A DNA stretch of 64,000 bases, taken from Marinobacter salexigens. Its GTDB lineage: Bacteria; Pseudomonadota; Gammaproteobacteria; Pseudomonadales; Oleiphilaceae. The notes under the pieces were generated by a model. It was not told where the DNA came from. It ran no database searches and saw only the letters and a program-made list of their open reading frames with translations. Below, piece after piece: positions 45,439 to 54,415 of the stretch (position 1 is its first letter; each line of letters opens with the position of its first letter). The stretch lies in NCBI RefSeq assembly GCF_018860765.1, contig NZ_JAHKPV010000021.1, forward strand, positions 365,845-429,844, read 5' to 3'. Made by a program: the position numbers and the translations under genes.

Positions 45439-46157
45439 TCTGTCGCTTCTTCATTGGTTGATCGGCTGGTAAAGACTTTGTAGTCCTTAACCTCAGCCCG
45501 GATGAAATAACGCTCTGAGATATAGGCTCGCAACCCTACACCCGCATGGCCAACGCTGTTGTCTCGTTCCTCAGGCACCGCGAGCGTTGCTTTCGGGTCC
45601 ACCCATATATGGCCTATGCCAAGGGTGAAAAACGGCGACACCCGCCAATGGGGAAATGGCTGATGCACGATGTTGGCGTTCACCATGAGCATTTCCGAAG
45701 CGCTACCCAGCATCTGTGAACCCCAGAGCTCGGCTGCTAAATTGGGAGTAAACCAGTAGCCTCCATAACCGGCGGTTACCGGCGCACCTTGGAACCTTCC
45801 CATCATTATTCCGGCTTCAACATTCCGCTCACTGAACGCGGCTAAATCCGGCACACCAAGGGCAACTCTTTCACCGGTTGCATCCCTTGTTTGGGCAATA
45901 TCGGCCACCGCCACCCAACCCTCACGATCTTTGCGGTCCCGTACCTTTATCCAGCCGGTTTTGCGTTGTAGAAGTGTCAGCCATTCTCCCTGTTCACTGC
46001 TGTGAAATATTGGGTACCCCATCGCTGGACCTGTGCGCCAAGTAACAAAAGGCTCCACAACCTGAACCACCTGCGCAGGTTCATCGTCACCCCACAACCA
46101 GCCCGCCCAAACAGTCGCAGGTAAACAGAGCATGAGTAACAGAATGACAATGGGCAT
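45408..46157 (-). CDS. SH3-domain outer-membrane beta-barrel protein
   Basis: A 249-residue protein: signal peptide (1-18), a bacterial SH3-like domain (about 30-90, WRTGPAMGYPIFHSSEQGEW, GWIKVRDRKDREGWV) and a C-terminal barrel of about eight strands ending KIGLSIFF. SH3b domains often bind peptidoglycan stem peptides, so this could link wall and outer membrane. It is paired with the barrel gene after it; both end in SIFF/SVFF-like motifs. Confidence 0.78.
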   Translation of the reverse strand: MPIVILLLMLCLPATVWAGWLWGDDEPAQVVQVVEPFVTWRTGPAMGYPIFHSSEQGEWLTLLQRKTGWIKVRDRKDREGWVAVADIAQTRDATGERVALGVPDLAAFSERNVEAGIMMGRFQGAPVTAGYGGYWFTPNLAAELWGSQMLGSASEMLMVNANIVHQPFPHWRVSPFFTLGIGHIWVDPKATLAVPEERDNSVGHAGVGLRAYISERYFIRAEVKDYKVFTSRSTNEEATEWKIGLSIFF

Positions 46158-46178
46158 GAGTGTTTTGTCGGTCCCGGA

Positions 46179-48833
46179 TCAGTTTTCTGGAGCAGCGAAT
46201 GGGTTGTTGTAATATTGGGCCCCTAAATCCAGCCATTCCGCCACAAGACGCAATTCCGCAGGTGACAGGAAGCCTCTATGGGAACCCTCCGCTCCGAAGG
46301 CATCCCGGAACCCGTCGCTGGCGAGAGCACCGTTGACGGACATGCTGGACCTCACTGGCACAGGAACGAGAATAGGTTGCTGATTACCATTTTCATCCAG
46401 AATAGGAACGCCCTCTTCATTTCTAAGAACCTCGCCAGAATCGATCAGCCGATCTCGCAGAACACCCTCGCTGAGCTCTTGTTCGTTATCGGGGAAGAGC
46501 AGTTCTCGATAGGCTTTAAAATGCAGTGGCTCGGCATCGGAAGGGCCGTCTGTAAGGTCCAGTTGTGCCGCTGCAATGGATGGCACACCGGCAGCGTCGG
46601 CGTTGGTATGGCAGCTGGTGCATGTTGCATCAACGCCTAGAACATCGCGGCTCAAGCTCCAAAGCGGATGAATATGGGCTTCGTAGTTGATAACCACCCG
46701 GCAATTGGCTGTCCAATCATTGGCGCACACGGTGGAAATCGGAGGCGGTGTTTGCAAGTTTTCATAGGCCAGTGTTCGATCCTCTACACCTTCGGTAAGG
46801 TTTGTCCACTCCCCTTCGCTGTCTATCGGATCTGGTCGTGGCCGACGCAGCTGCTGCGTCCGCGCGTATACCTCTGCCATGGTTTCGCCCATATCGGCAA
46901 ATAGGGTCGGGTCTGTCCCCGGAAAAGGCAGGCCGGTGGTACTCGCACCAGTCCAAACAGGTTCCGGACCCGCCTCGGGGCGGCCATGGGGAATGTTCGA
47001 TTGGGAATCGTGACAACCCTGACATTCCAGAGTTTCACCGGGGCGTACCGACAGCCAATTTTGATGGCGATCGCTCATCCTGCGCCCCTGAGCGTCCAAT
47101 ACGCTGACCGCAAAGGCGACATTTGCAGGCACAGCTACTTTTACCGAGCCATCCGGCTCTACCGGCACATACCCGAGAATTTCCCGCATAAGCTGCCCAC
47201 GACTTCGGCCAAACGCGCTGTTATCAAAGTCCCATACGTTGTCATCAGGCATGGAAACAGGCTTTTCCAAGCGCAGGAATCGGGCCGGGCGCTGAGCAGC
47301 TGGTGTGATAGAGGGATTTGCCGTTGTCGCGATACCGTTTGGCGCCATATCGACACCATCTACATCGTACACACTGCGAATGTGTAGAATACCGTAGCCT
47401 AAATCCGCTAACTGGGCGGCCTCGCCCGTATACTGTGAGTCAGGAATATAGCTTTCCAAAGGGCGATCCCGCATTAGAACGGCTTCGTCAAACTGCTCAC
47501 CCTCCAACGGCACCACAACGGGCTTTTGGGTTCCGTTTGTAATATCCAGAAGCCAAATGCCGTATACCGGCGGCGCCGGAACATAGGCGTCGGACTCCAG
47601 TCGCGCCTCGGTACAGTTTACAACTCGGCCAGATGTCGCCTCTTCGAGTCGGCATGGCGTCCAGCTCACAAGATGCCTACCGGTGCCATCCATTAGCGGC
47701 GAAATGGAGCTATAGCGCCCCTCCAACGTCAACTCGCCATCAAGTCTGACACCCGAAACCAAAGAAACTTGGCCGGTTCCTTCCGTTCCGTCGATACGTA
47801 TTTCGGCATCCACATAATTGTGGACATCAATTTCGACCGGCATGGAGGCATAACTGTCACTTTCGAAAGCACGCAAGGGCACCAGCACAGAATCTGAGCC
47901 AGTTTGACGGGCCTTCAGGTACTCGATGTCGGTAGCCGCCGGAACGGAATCGTGGGAGTTTCGACCATAGAGATAAGCCAATCCTGTGCCATCGGGATTT
48001 ACACGATAAAGGTTAACCCCGTTGTTACGGGTTTGACCGGCATTGTCCCAACGACTGAATAAGATCGAGCCATCATTAGTTACCAACGGGTATAAGTCAT
48101 GGCTCTGATTAAACGTAATTTGCTGAATATCGCTGCCGTCGTCATCCATAGTGTGAAGCACAAACGCTGGCGCATTCCGGTTCTCATCCAAGCCCGCAAA
48201 CTGGCCTTTACCTTCATCCAACAAGATGGCTTTGGAGATAAGCTGTCGGGTGGAAGAAAATACAATACGCCCATCCGGTAGATAAGCTGGCGCCACATCC
48301 TGACCTGTTTCGGCGATTACGTTAGAGGTGATGATTCGGCGCAAATAATCGTTTGCGTGATTGTATTCCCAGATATTCCACGTGGGCTGATCTTCGTCAT
48401 CGGCACCTTCTATTTCCGGAGCGCGCATGGCAAACAGCGCACGATTACCATCATGGGAAACGTGCAAGTCTTTCACGTCGTAACGCAAGCGGCCCGCATC
48501 ATCCAGAAACTCCGGGCCCGAAAAGGCTCTAGAAGACACATCGATTGCACTGGCGTCAACGGATGCATTGGTTTTTAAATACAAGCGCGCATCCGCGCGA
48601 AAGGCGGAGGGATCGGCCAGATTATCGGGAACCAGCGCGCCACTGGCGTCGAACAGCAATGGACGCTTTATAAAAAGAACCGGGTCCTCAAGCACCACCG
48701 GGTCAGCCTGCTGGCTATCCGCACCCGACAAACAACCTGCAAGAGAAGCTGTCAGGCCAAGGCATAACAGTGCTCTAAACAGCAGTGTTCTAAAAAGCAC
48801 AGTCCCAATAGGCTGTTTCGGTCTGTAAGGCAC
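46179..48833 (-). CDS. Beta-propeller cytochrome c lipoprotein (HZS-alpha-like)
   Basis: About 884 residues, first gene of the leftward run. A lipobox (ASLAGC) is followed by PD40-type propeller blades (APAYLPDGRIVFSSTR, YPLVTNDGSILFSRWDN). A domain then resembles the hydrazine synthase alpha middle domain (GYVPVEPDGSVKVAVPA, then RPGETLECQGCHD). There are two haem motifs: CQGCH at about 605-609 and CTSCH in the C-terminal third. The longest reading starts at TTG 48848; GTG 48833 has GGAGCTAGGG upstream. Hydrazine chemistry is not implied; relatives occur widely in marine bacteria with unknown function. Probably a surface or periplasmic electron carrier. Confidence 0.8.
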   Translation of the reverse strand: MPYRPKQPIGTVLFRTLLFRALLCLGLTASLAGCLSGADSQQADPVVLEDPVLFIKRPLLFDASGALVPDNLADPSAFRADARLYLKTNASVDASAIDVSSRAFSGPEFLDDAGRLRYDVKDLHVSHDGNRALFAMRAPEIEGADDEDQPTWNIWEYNHANDYLRRIITSNVIAETGQDVAPAYLPDGRIVFSSTRQLISKAILLDEGKGQFAGLDENRNAPAFVLHTMDDDGSDIQQITFNQSHDLYPLVTNDGSILFSRWDNAGQTRNNGVNLYRVNPDGTGLAYLYGRNSHDSVPAATDIEYLKARQTGSDSVLVPLRAFESDSYASMPVEIDVHNYVDAEIRIDGTEGTGQVSLVSGVRLDGELTLEGRYSSISPLMDGTGRHLVSWTPCRLEEATSGRVVNCTEARLESDAYVPAPPVYGIWLLDITNGTQKPVVVPLEGEQFDEAVLMRDRPLESYIPDSQYTGEAAQLADLGYGILHIRSVYDVDGVDMAPNGIATTANPSITPAAQRPARFLRLEKPVSMPDDNVWDFDNSAFGRSRGQLMREILGYVPVEPDGSVKVAVPANVAFAVSVLDAQGRRMSDRHQNWLSVRPGETLECQGCHDSQSNIPHGRPEAGPEPVWTGASTTGLPFPGTDPTLFADMGETMAEVYARTQQLRRPRPDPIDSEGEWTNLTEGVEDRTLAYENLQTPPPISTVCANDWTANCRVVINYEAHIHPLWSLSRDVLGVDATCTSCHTNADAAGVPSIAAAQLDLTDGPSDAEPLHFKAYRELLFPDNEQELSEGVLRDRLIDSGEVLRNEEGVPILDENGNQQPILVPVPVRSSMSVNGALASDGFRDAFGAEGSHRGFLSPAELRLVAEWLDLGAQYYNNPFAAPEN

Positions 48834-49053
48834 GCGCCCTAGCTCCAATAAAAAATGATGTCACTGCTCTGCAGCAAACGAAATGCATGGCCTAAACTAA
48901 ATCTGTGCCGCTGTAGATCTCTACGGGCTTTGCGTAAGCAATTGTAATTCCGTGGCGCATCCCACAACTCCCGTAGTAAATTGCAAGTATAAACTATTAA
49001 CAATTGTAAAATTGGCCTATTGTGCACCAGTTAAAATTATTGAGGGCAGTGAC
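48834..49053. promoter_or_regulatory. Divergent promoter region with CAATTGTAA repeats
   Basis: About 220 bases separate the leftward 15-gene run from the rightward trio. CAATTGTAA occurs twice in direct orientation (48939-48947 and 49001-49009, 62 bases apart, close to six helical turns). No known operator was recognised. The region probably controls both transcription units together. Confidence 0.45.
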
Positions 49054-50292
49054 ATGAAAGCCAAAGTGGCAACGCGATTTGGCGCATTCAAGGCGTGCAG
49101 TATGTCACTCCTGATTTTACTTGCCGCTACACACACAGGTGCGGCTAACGCCGGAGCGCGGGAGCAAGCCAAGCGGATTCATGACCGAATTGCAGGCGTA
49201 CCCCCAGCGCCCTCTGTTCTTAACAGTATGGAGCAGGACATTTTGTCAGGTCGCAAGCTTGATGCGGCCTATACTGCATTGGCTGACCCGGCTTTTTACA
49301 ATGTAACCCTGAAAAACTTTGCAGCACCCTGGACGAACGAAGCGATGACGCCTTTCGTGCCGCTAAACGATTACACCGCCACGGTGATCGGCCTAGTAAG
49401 GGACGATGCAGATTTTCGTAAAGTGCTTTATGACGACACACTATATGTCGGTTTCTGGAGTGGATTGCCTCCCTATTCCAACTCGGGCAATGCGCATTAC
49501 GAGCAGATTGATCAGCTTGGCTACGACCTGTCCGACAAGCAAAATTTCAAAGGTGTAAACCAATCTGCATATAACGGCCTTCCCACGTCTGCCACCGCGG
49601 GCGTACTGACCTCCCGTGAGGCAGCCAGAGCCTTTTTCAGTGCTGGAACCAACCGCGCCATGTTCAGGTTTACGCTCATTAACCACATGTGCCGCGATCT
49701 AGAGCAAGTGGCCGATGTAAACTTGCCTCCGGACAGGATTCGTCAGGACGTTTCCCGCAGCCCTGGAGGCGACAGCCGCGTTTTTTTAAATAACTGCGTG
49801 GGCTGCCACACGGGCATGGACCCTATGACACAGGCGTTCGCTTACTACGATTATGATTACAACCCGGACAACGACCCGGATGGTGCGCTAGGCCAACTGG
49901 TGTATAACACCGTCAACGACATCGACCCGGATACTCAGTCGCGAGTTCAGGGTAAGTACCACATCAATTCGACAACCTTCGAACAAGGCTACGTAACCCC
50001 TGACGATCAGTGGGACAATTACTGGCGTCAGGGTGCTAACCGACGAATGGGCTGGGATGCCAGCCTGCCCGGCTCAGGCAGTGGTGCAAAAAGCTTGGGT
50101 AAGGAATTGGCGCATTCTGATGCGTTCGCCGAATGTCAGGTTAAAAAAGTGTTCAAAAATGTGTGTCTCAGGCCGCCCTCCACCAACGCAGACCACTCAC
50201 AGGTCAGCAACATGGTGGCGAGCTTCAGGTCCCATAACTTCAATCTGAAGCAGGTGTTTGCCGAATCTGCTGTCTACTGTGCAGGGGATTAA
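49054..50292 (+). CDS. Exported CxxCH protein, DUF1585/1588-like
   Basis: A 412-residue secreted or periplasmic protein with a signal peptide (SMSLLILLAATHTGAANA) and one haem c motif CVGCH at about 248-252, preceded by GGDSRVFLNN. The C-terminal part (FAECQVKKVFKNVCLRPP) recalls the conserved cysteine region of DUF1585/DUF1588-type proteins known from planctomycetes. ATG 49054 has GAGGG seven bases upstream; a reading from 48952 would only add non-signal sequence. It is first of a three-gene operon (gaps of 6 and 12 bases). Confidence 0.78.
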   Translation: MKAKVATRFGAFKACSMSLLILLAATHTGAANAGAREQAKRIHDRIAGVPPAPSVLNSMEQDILSGRKLDAAYTALADPAFYNVTLKNFAAPWTNEAMTPFVPLNDYTATVIGLVRDDADFRKVLYDDTLYVGFWSGLPPYSNSGNAHYEQIDQLGYDLSDKQNFKGVNQSAYNGLPTSATAGVLTSREAARAFFSAGTNRAMFRFTLINHMCRDLEQVADVNLPPDRIRQDVSRSPGGDSRVFLNNCVGCHTGMDPMTQAFAYYDYDYNPDNDPDGALGQLVYNTVNDIDPDTQSRVQGKYHINSTTFEQGYVTPDDQWDNYWRQGANRRMGWDASLPGSGSGAKSLGKELAHSDAFAECQVKKVFKNVCLRPPSTNADHSQVSNMVASFRSHNFNLKQVFAESAVYCAGD

Positions 50293-50298
50293 TACCTG

Positions 50299-52812
50299 AT
50301 GAGACCACTAACCTATCCCCGTTCAGGCCAACACCAATCAATACTGTCCATTACTTTAATGGTATTCGCCGCTCTGCTGTTAAGCGCTTGCGGAGGTGAG
50401 GCCACAGAGGCTCTACCCAACACGTCATCCGGTTCCGGTGCTGCAAACTACAGTGGCCCGCCACCCGCCACAGGCGATGTACAAAGTTTCAAACTCAATG
50501 TTTGGGATAAGCTCGCACAAGATAACCGATGCGGCTCTTGTCACGGCGCTGGTGGCCAGTCGCCTACGTTTGCAAACCAGCAAGACATCAACAGCGCCTA
50601 TGCCCAAGCAAATAGCATTGTGAATCTCGCCACCCCTTCCCAGTCGCAGATGGTTACCAAGGTAGCCGGTGGCCATAATTGTTGGACGACCAGCGATTCT
50701 GTCTGCGCCGATATTATAATCACCTACCTTTCCAAATGGGCTGACGGGGGAACCGGCTCCCTTAAAACCGTTGAGTTAAAGGCGCCCGATCTGAGGCCTC
50801 CGGGAGCCACCCTTGCCTTCCCAACAGACAGTAGTGGTTTTGAAAACACAGTGTACCCGGTACTGAAAACCTACTGTGCCGACTGCCACAGCGATGGCGG
50901 GCAAACGCCTTACATTGCCAGCGATAACCCGGACATTGCCTACCAACAGTCCAAGAGCCGGATGGACCTAAACACTCCGGAAAACTCCCGTTTTGTTGTT
51001 CGCTTGAAAAGGGATTTCCACAACTGCTGGGCGAATCAAGGCGAAGCAGACTGCGATTGGTCGGCAGGCATGATGGAAATGGCGATAGAAGAATTCGCTC
51101 AACCTTTATCACCCACTCCGGTGGACCCGGCTCTGGTTGCCAGCAAGGCGCTGGTGCTGGAGCAGGATGGGTTATTGGCGAATTCAGGCGGTCGTTTTGA
51201 AGACAACATCATTGCGCTATATGAGTTCAAGGCCGGGCAAGGCCAAATCGCTTACGATACCAGCGGCGTCTCCACGGCACTAGACCTTACGCTCAGCGGC
51301 AACGTGGACTGGGTGTTGGGTTGGGGTATAAATATTGGCCCCGAAGTCCAAACACAAAGCGGCCCTGTAACACCCGCAGGCAAAGCTCAGGGCTCGACCG
51401 CTAACAGCCGCAAACTACATACCTTGCTAACTGGCTCCGGTGAATATGCCATCGAAGCCTGGGTCGCACCGGGCAATACCACTCAGGAAGACGCACGAAT
51501 CATCACCTACTCCGGCTCTGCCAGCACGCGCAACCTTACGTTAAGCCAAAGCCTGCAACGCTATGAAGTGCTTCATCGAAGCACCACCAGCGATGAGAAT
51601 ACTCCATTCGCAACTCAAGACGGCGATAAGCTCCTGCAAGCCACACTACAACATGTGGTGATTAACTATGCCCCTGGCACCGGACGGCAAATCTTTGTTA
51701 ACGGCCAACACTCTGGCGATGTCGACCCGGACAATGCAGGTCTACTGTCCGAATGGGATAACAGTTTTGCGCTGGTTCTAGGCAACGAAACCGACGGCAA
51801 CTCACCTTGGCAGGGTGCCATTCGCATGGTCGCCTTCCATAGTCGGTCGCTGACGCCGGAACAAATCAGAACCAATTATGATGTGGGTGTGGGACAGAAG
51901 TTCTACTTGCTGTTTGGCGTATCCCACCTGATTGACGTGCCTGAAAGCTTCGTTGTTTTCGATGTTAGCGTATTCGACAACTACAGCTATCGCTTCACGG
52001 CACCCTTCTTTATCAGCTTGGATGAGAATGCAGAGCCATCAAACATCCCGCTTGAGGGAATGCGTTTGGGTATTAACGGCAAAGAAGCAACCGTGGGGCA
52101 ATCTTGGGCAAATCTGGATGTAACTCTTGATAGCGAAACATATGTGCCCGGAACCGGCCAGCCCTTATCGCGGCTAGGTACGATTATCGCCCTCGAAAAT
52201 GGCCCTGCCAGCGATGAATTCTTTTTAACGTTTGATCGACTTGGAAGCAGCACTTTCTCACGCTCTGAGCCTTCCTTGCCCGGAGCCGTCGCACCGCAAA
52301 TTTTGCCACCTTCATCGGACATTGGCCTAAAAACCTTCGATGAGGTTAATGAATCTATGGCCCGCATGACGGGCATTCCCCGCACCAACGAGGCAATTGC
52401 AAACACCTTCAACACCGTGAAGCAGCAGTTGCCAACCGTGGAGAATGTTGAGGGTTTTCTTTCCTCACACCAAATGGCCATTACTCAAATGGCGATTCAG
52501 TATTGTGACGCTTTGGTTGCAGACGCTTCGAAAAGACAGGCGTTCTTCCCCGGCTTCAACTTCTCGGCCTCTGCAGCCACTGCGTTTAATACCAGCGGCA
52601 AGCGCCAGATTACCGACCCTCTGTTGGCGCGATTTGTGGGCGACAATCTTGGAACTCAGCCGAGCACACAGTCAATCGAAGGGGAGCTGGACAGCCTCAT
52701 AGACACCCTGTCGCAGTGTGGCGGCGCCACCTGCCCGGCGGACCGCACCGAAACCATTGTTAAAGCAAGTTGTGCTGCGGTGCTTGGCAGCGCCACCACC
52801 TTGGTTCAGTAG
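50299..52812 (+). CDS. LamG-domain lipoprotein with two cytochrome-like motifs
   Basis: An 837-residue lipoprotein (LLLSAC). The N-terminal 250 residues hold an internal duplication: each unit has a CxxCH (CGSCH at 78-82, CADCH at 193-197), a GGQ(S/T)P stretch and a later HNCW with one more Cys. A LamG/concanavalin-like domain (about 385-530, GEYAIEAWVAPGNT, HVVINYAPGTGRQIFVNGQ) follows, then an unassigned region of about 300 residues. LamG folds bind glycans or proteins. The mix of haem, LamG and a DUF1501-like neighbour is reminiscent of planctomycete gene sets. Function unknown. Confidence 0.82.
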   Translation: MRPLTYPRSGQHQSILSITLMVFAALLLSACGGEATEALPNTSSGSGAANYSGPPPATGDVQSFKLNVWDKLAQDNRCGSCHGAGGQSPTFANQQDINSAYAQANSIVNLATPSQSQMVTKVAGGHNCWTTSDSVCADIIITYLSKWADGGTGSLKTVELKAPDLRPPGATLAFPTDSSGFENTVYPVLKTYCADCHSDGGQTPYIASDNPDIAYQQSKSRMDLNTPENSRFVVRLKRDFHNCWANQGEADCDWSAGMMEMAIEEFAQPLSPTPVDPALVASKALVLEQDGLLANSGGRFEDNIIALYEFKAGQGQIAYDTSGVSTALDLTLSGNVDWVLGWGINIGPEVQTQSGPVTPAGKAQGSTANSRKLHTLLTGSGEYAIEAWVAPGNTTQEDARIITYSGSASTRNLTLSQSLQRYEVLHRSTTSDENTPFATQDGDKLLQATLQHVVINYAPGTGRQIFVNGQHSGDVDPDNAGLLSEWDNSFALVLGNETDGNSPWQGAIRMVAFHSRSLTPEQIRTNYDVGVGQKFYLLFGVSHLIDVPESFVVFDVSVFDNYSYRFTAPFFISLDENAEPSNIPLEGMRLGINGKEATVGQSWANLDVTLDSETYVPGTGQPLSRLGTIIALENGPASDEFFLTFDRLGSSTFSRSEPSLPGAVAPQILPPSSDIGLKTFDEVNESMARMTGIPRTNEAIANTFNTVKQQLPTVENVEGFLSSHQMAITQMAIQYCDALVADASKRQAFFPGFNFSASAATAFNTSGKRQITDPLLARFVGDNLGTQPSTQSIEGELDSLIDTLSQCGGATCPADRTETIVKASCAAVLGSATTLVQ

Positions 52813-52824
52813 AGGACAACGCTC

Positions 52825-54387
52825 ATGTTTATACGCAAATCTCGTAAACGGCCTCTGGCCAATGGTGAGCCTCTCCTCCACAGCGACCACTCGCGACCAA
52901 AGACCCGGCGGGAGTTCATTGCCCAAGGCATGATGGCCGGCACTGCTACGGTGTTAGGCGCGTCCGTATTTAGCCTGTTCGCCAACCCTAGAATGGCCGC
53001 TGCAGAACTGTCGCAGGAACTGAAAGATAGCTGTGGCATCGGCATACCGGGGGCGGGAAAAATACCTTTTATCTGTTTTGACCTTGCCGGAGGCGCCAGC
53101 ATTGCAGGCTCAAACGTGCTTATGGGTGGAAGCGGTGGCCAAAAGGACTTTCTAAGCACTGCGGGGTACAACAAGCTAGGGTTGCCCGGCGACATGCTTC
53201 CAAATGACCCTGCTTTTGTGAATGAAGAGCTTGGACTTGCGTTCCACTCGGACAGTAGCTTCTTGCGGGGAATCCAACAAAGCACCAGTGCTGGAACCCG
53301 AGCGGCGGTCAATGGTGCCGTAATTGCTGCGCGTTCGGAAAACGATACCGGCAACAACCCGCACAATCCTATGTATGGCATCTATCAGGCCGGTGCCGAC
53401 GGATCTCTGCTCTCGCTGATTGGCTCTCAAAGCTCTCAATCCGGCGGCAACTCCATGGCGCCAATGAGCATGATCAACCCGAAAGTACGCCCCACTAAAA
53501 TAGACCGCCCGTCGGATGCAAAAGGATTGGTGGATGTGGGCGACCTTACGTCCATCCTAAACCAATCCGATGCCGTTTCTGTGATGGAAGCTGTTCAGCG
53601 CATCAGTGATGCCAAAATGAATAAGGTAAATACCAAACTCGGTTCTGGTGCCGACGCAGACATCAAAAAATTGGTGCGCTGCGGCTACGCCAAGAGTGCA
53701 AACTTGATCGAGAATTACGGCAACCCAGCCATTCTTGACCCTATGCTGGATACCGACATTGTTGGCCCCGGCGGGATATTCTCGAGTACGGAATTCTCAG
53801 GCAACCGAGAATTCCAAAAGACTGCCTCTGTGATGAAATTGGTTATGAACGGCTACGCGGGTGCGGGCACCGTGACCATGGGCGGCTATGACTACCATAC
53901 GGGCGAGCGGGCAACTGGTGAGCGCCGCGATGAACTGGCTGGCCGTTGCATGGGCGCCTGCCTCGAATACGCGGCAAGGGTTGGGGTGCCTCTAATGCTG
54001 TACGTGTTCAGCGATGGCTCTGTGTCCAGCAACGGGCGCTTGGACGATTCTGAAGATGGCCGTGGCAAAGGCGAGTGGACCGGCGATAACCAGCAGACCG
54101 CAGCGTCGTTTTTCTTGGTGTATAACCCCAACGGGCGCCCTACCCCCATACGTAACCAGATTGGCTTCATGCGCCCGGACGCATCTGTGGAAACCGCATC
54201 CAGCCCGGCTGCAAACAATGTAAACCAGTTAGTTCAAACCGTTCTATTGAACTACATGGCGCTGCACGGCGAGCAAGGTGCTTTCGCATCAAAATTTCTT
54301 GGCCATGGGTTAGGTAATGCGGCTAGTCAGGACAGGCTGATTGCATTCTCTGATGTGGTTAGCGGAACCATTCCACCGAGGCGCTAA
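52825..54387 (+). CDS. Tat-exported DUF1501-like protein
   Basis: A 520-residue protein with a twin-arginine signal (TRREF at 27-31, then a hydrophobic stretch to about 58), so it is folded before export. The region FICFDLAGGASIAGSNV corresponds to the start of DUF1501 (sulfatase/alkaline-phosphatase superfamily) proteins, and TMGGYDYHTGERATGERRDE to their conserved His/Asp block. This suggests a metallohydrolase-like fold, but the activity is unknown. It follows the LamG gene by 12 bases with an AGAGGA ribosome site and converges on apbE. Annotated homologues may be listed only as hypothetical. Confidence 0.78.
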   Translation: MFIRKSRKRPLANGEPLLHSDHSRPKTRREFIAQGMMAGTATVLGASVFSLFANPRMAAAELSQELKDSCGIGIPGAGKIPFICFDLAGGASIAGSNVLMGGSGGQKDFLSTAGYNKLGLPGDMLPNDPAFVNEELGLAFHSDSSFLRGIQQSTSAGTRAAVNGAVIAARSENDTGNNPHNPMYGIYQAGADGSLLSLIGSQSSQSGGNSMAPMSMINPKVRPTKIDRPSDAKGLVDVGDLTSILNQSDAVSVMEAVQRISDAKMNKVNTKLGSGADADIKKLVRCGYAKSANLIENYGNPAILDPMLDTDIVGPGGIFSSTEFSGNREFQKTASVMKLVMNGYAGAGTVTMGGYDYHTGERATGERRDELAGRCMGACLEYAARVGVPLMLYVFSDGSVSSNGRLDDSEDGRGKGEWTGDNQQTAASFFLVYNPNGRPTPIRNQIGFMRPDASVETASSPAANNVNQLVQTVLLNYMALHGEQGAFASKFLGHGLGNAASQDRLIAFSDVVSGTIPPRR

Positions 54388-54415
54388 CGCGTTAAAAGGT
54401 GAAAGCGCCCCGGAA

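Noticed and set aside
53080..53120. DLAGGAS in the DUF1501-like protein as an ApbE flavinylation site
   Set aside because: It is only partly like the D-x-x-(S/T)-G-A-(T/S) acceptor motif and falls on the conserved first loop of DUF1501-type proteins, so the match is better explained by that fold.
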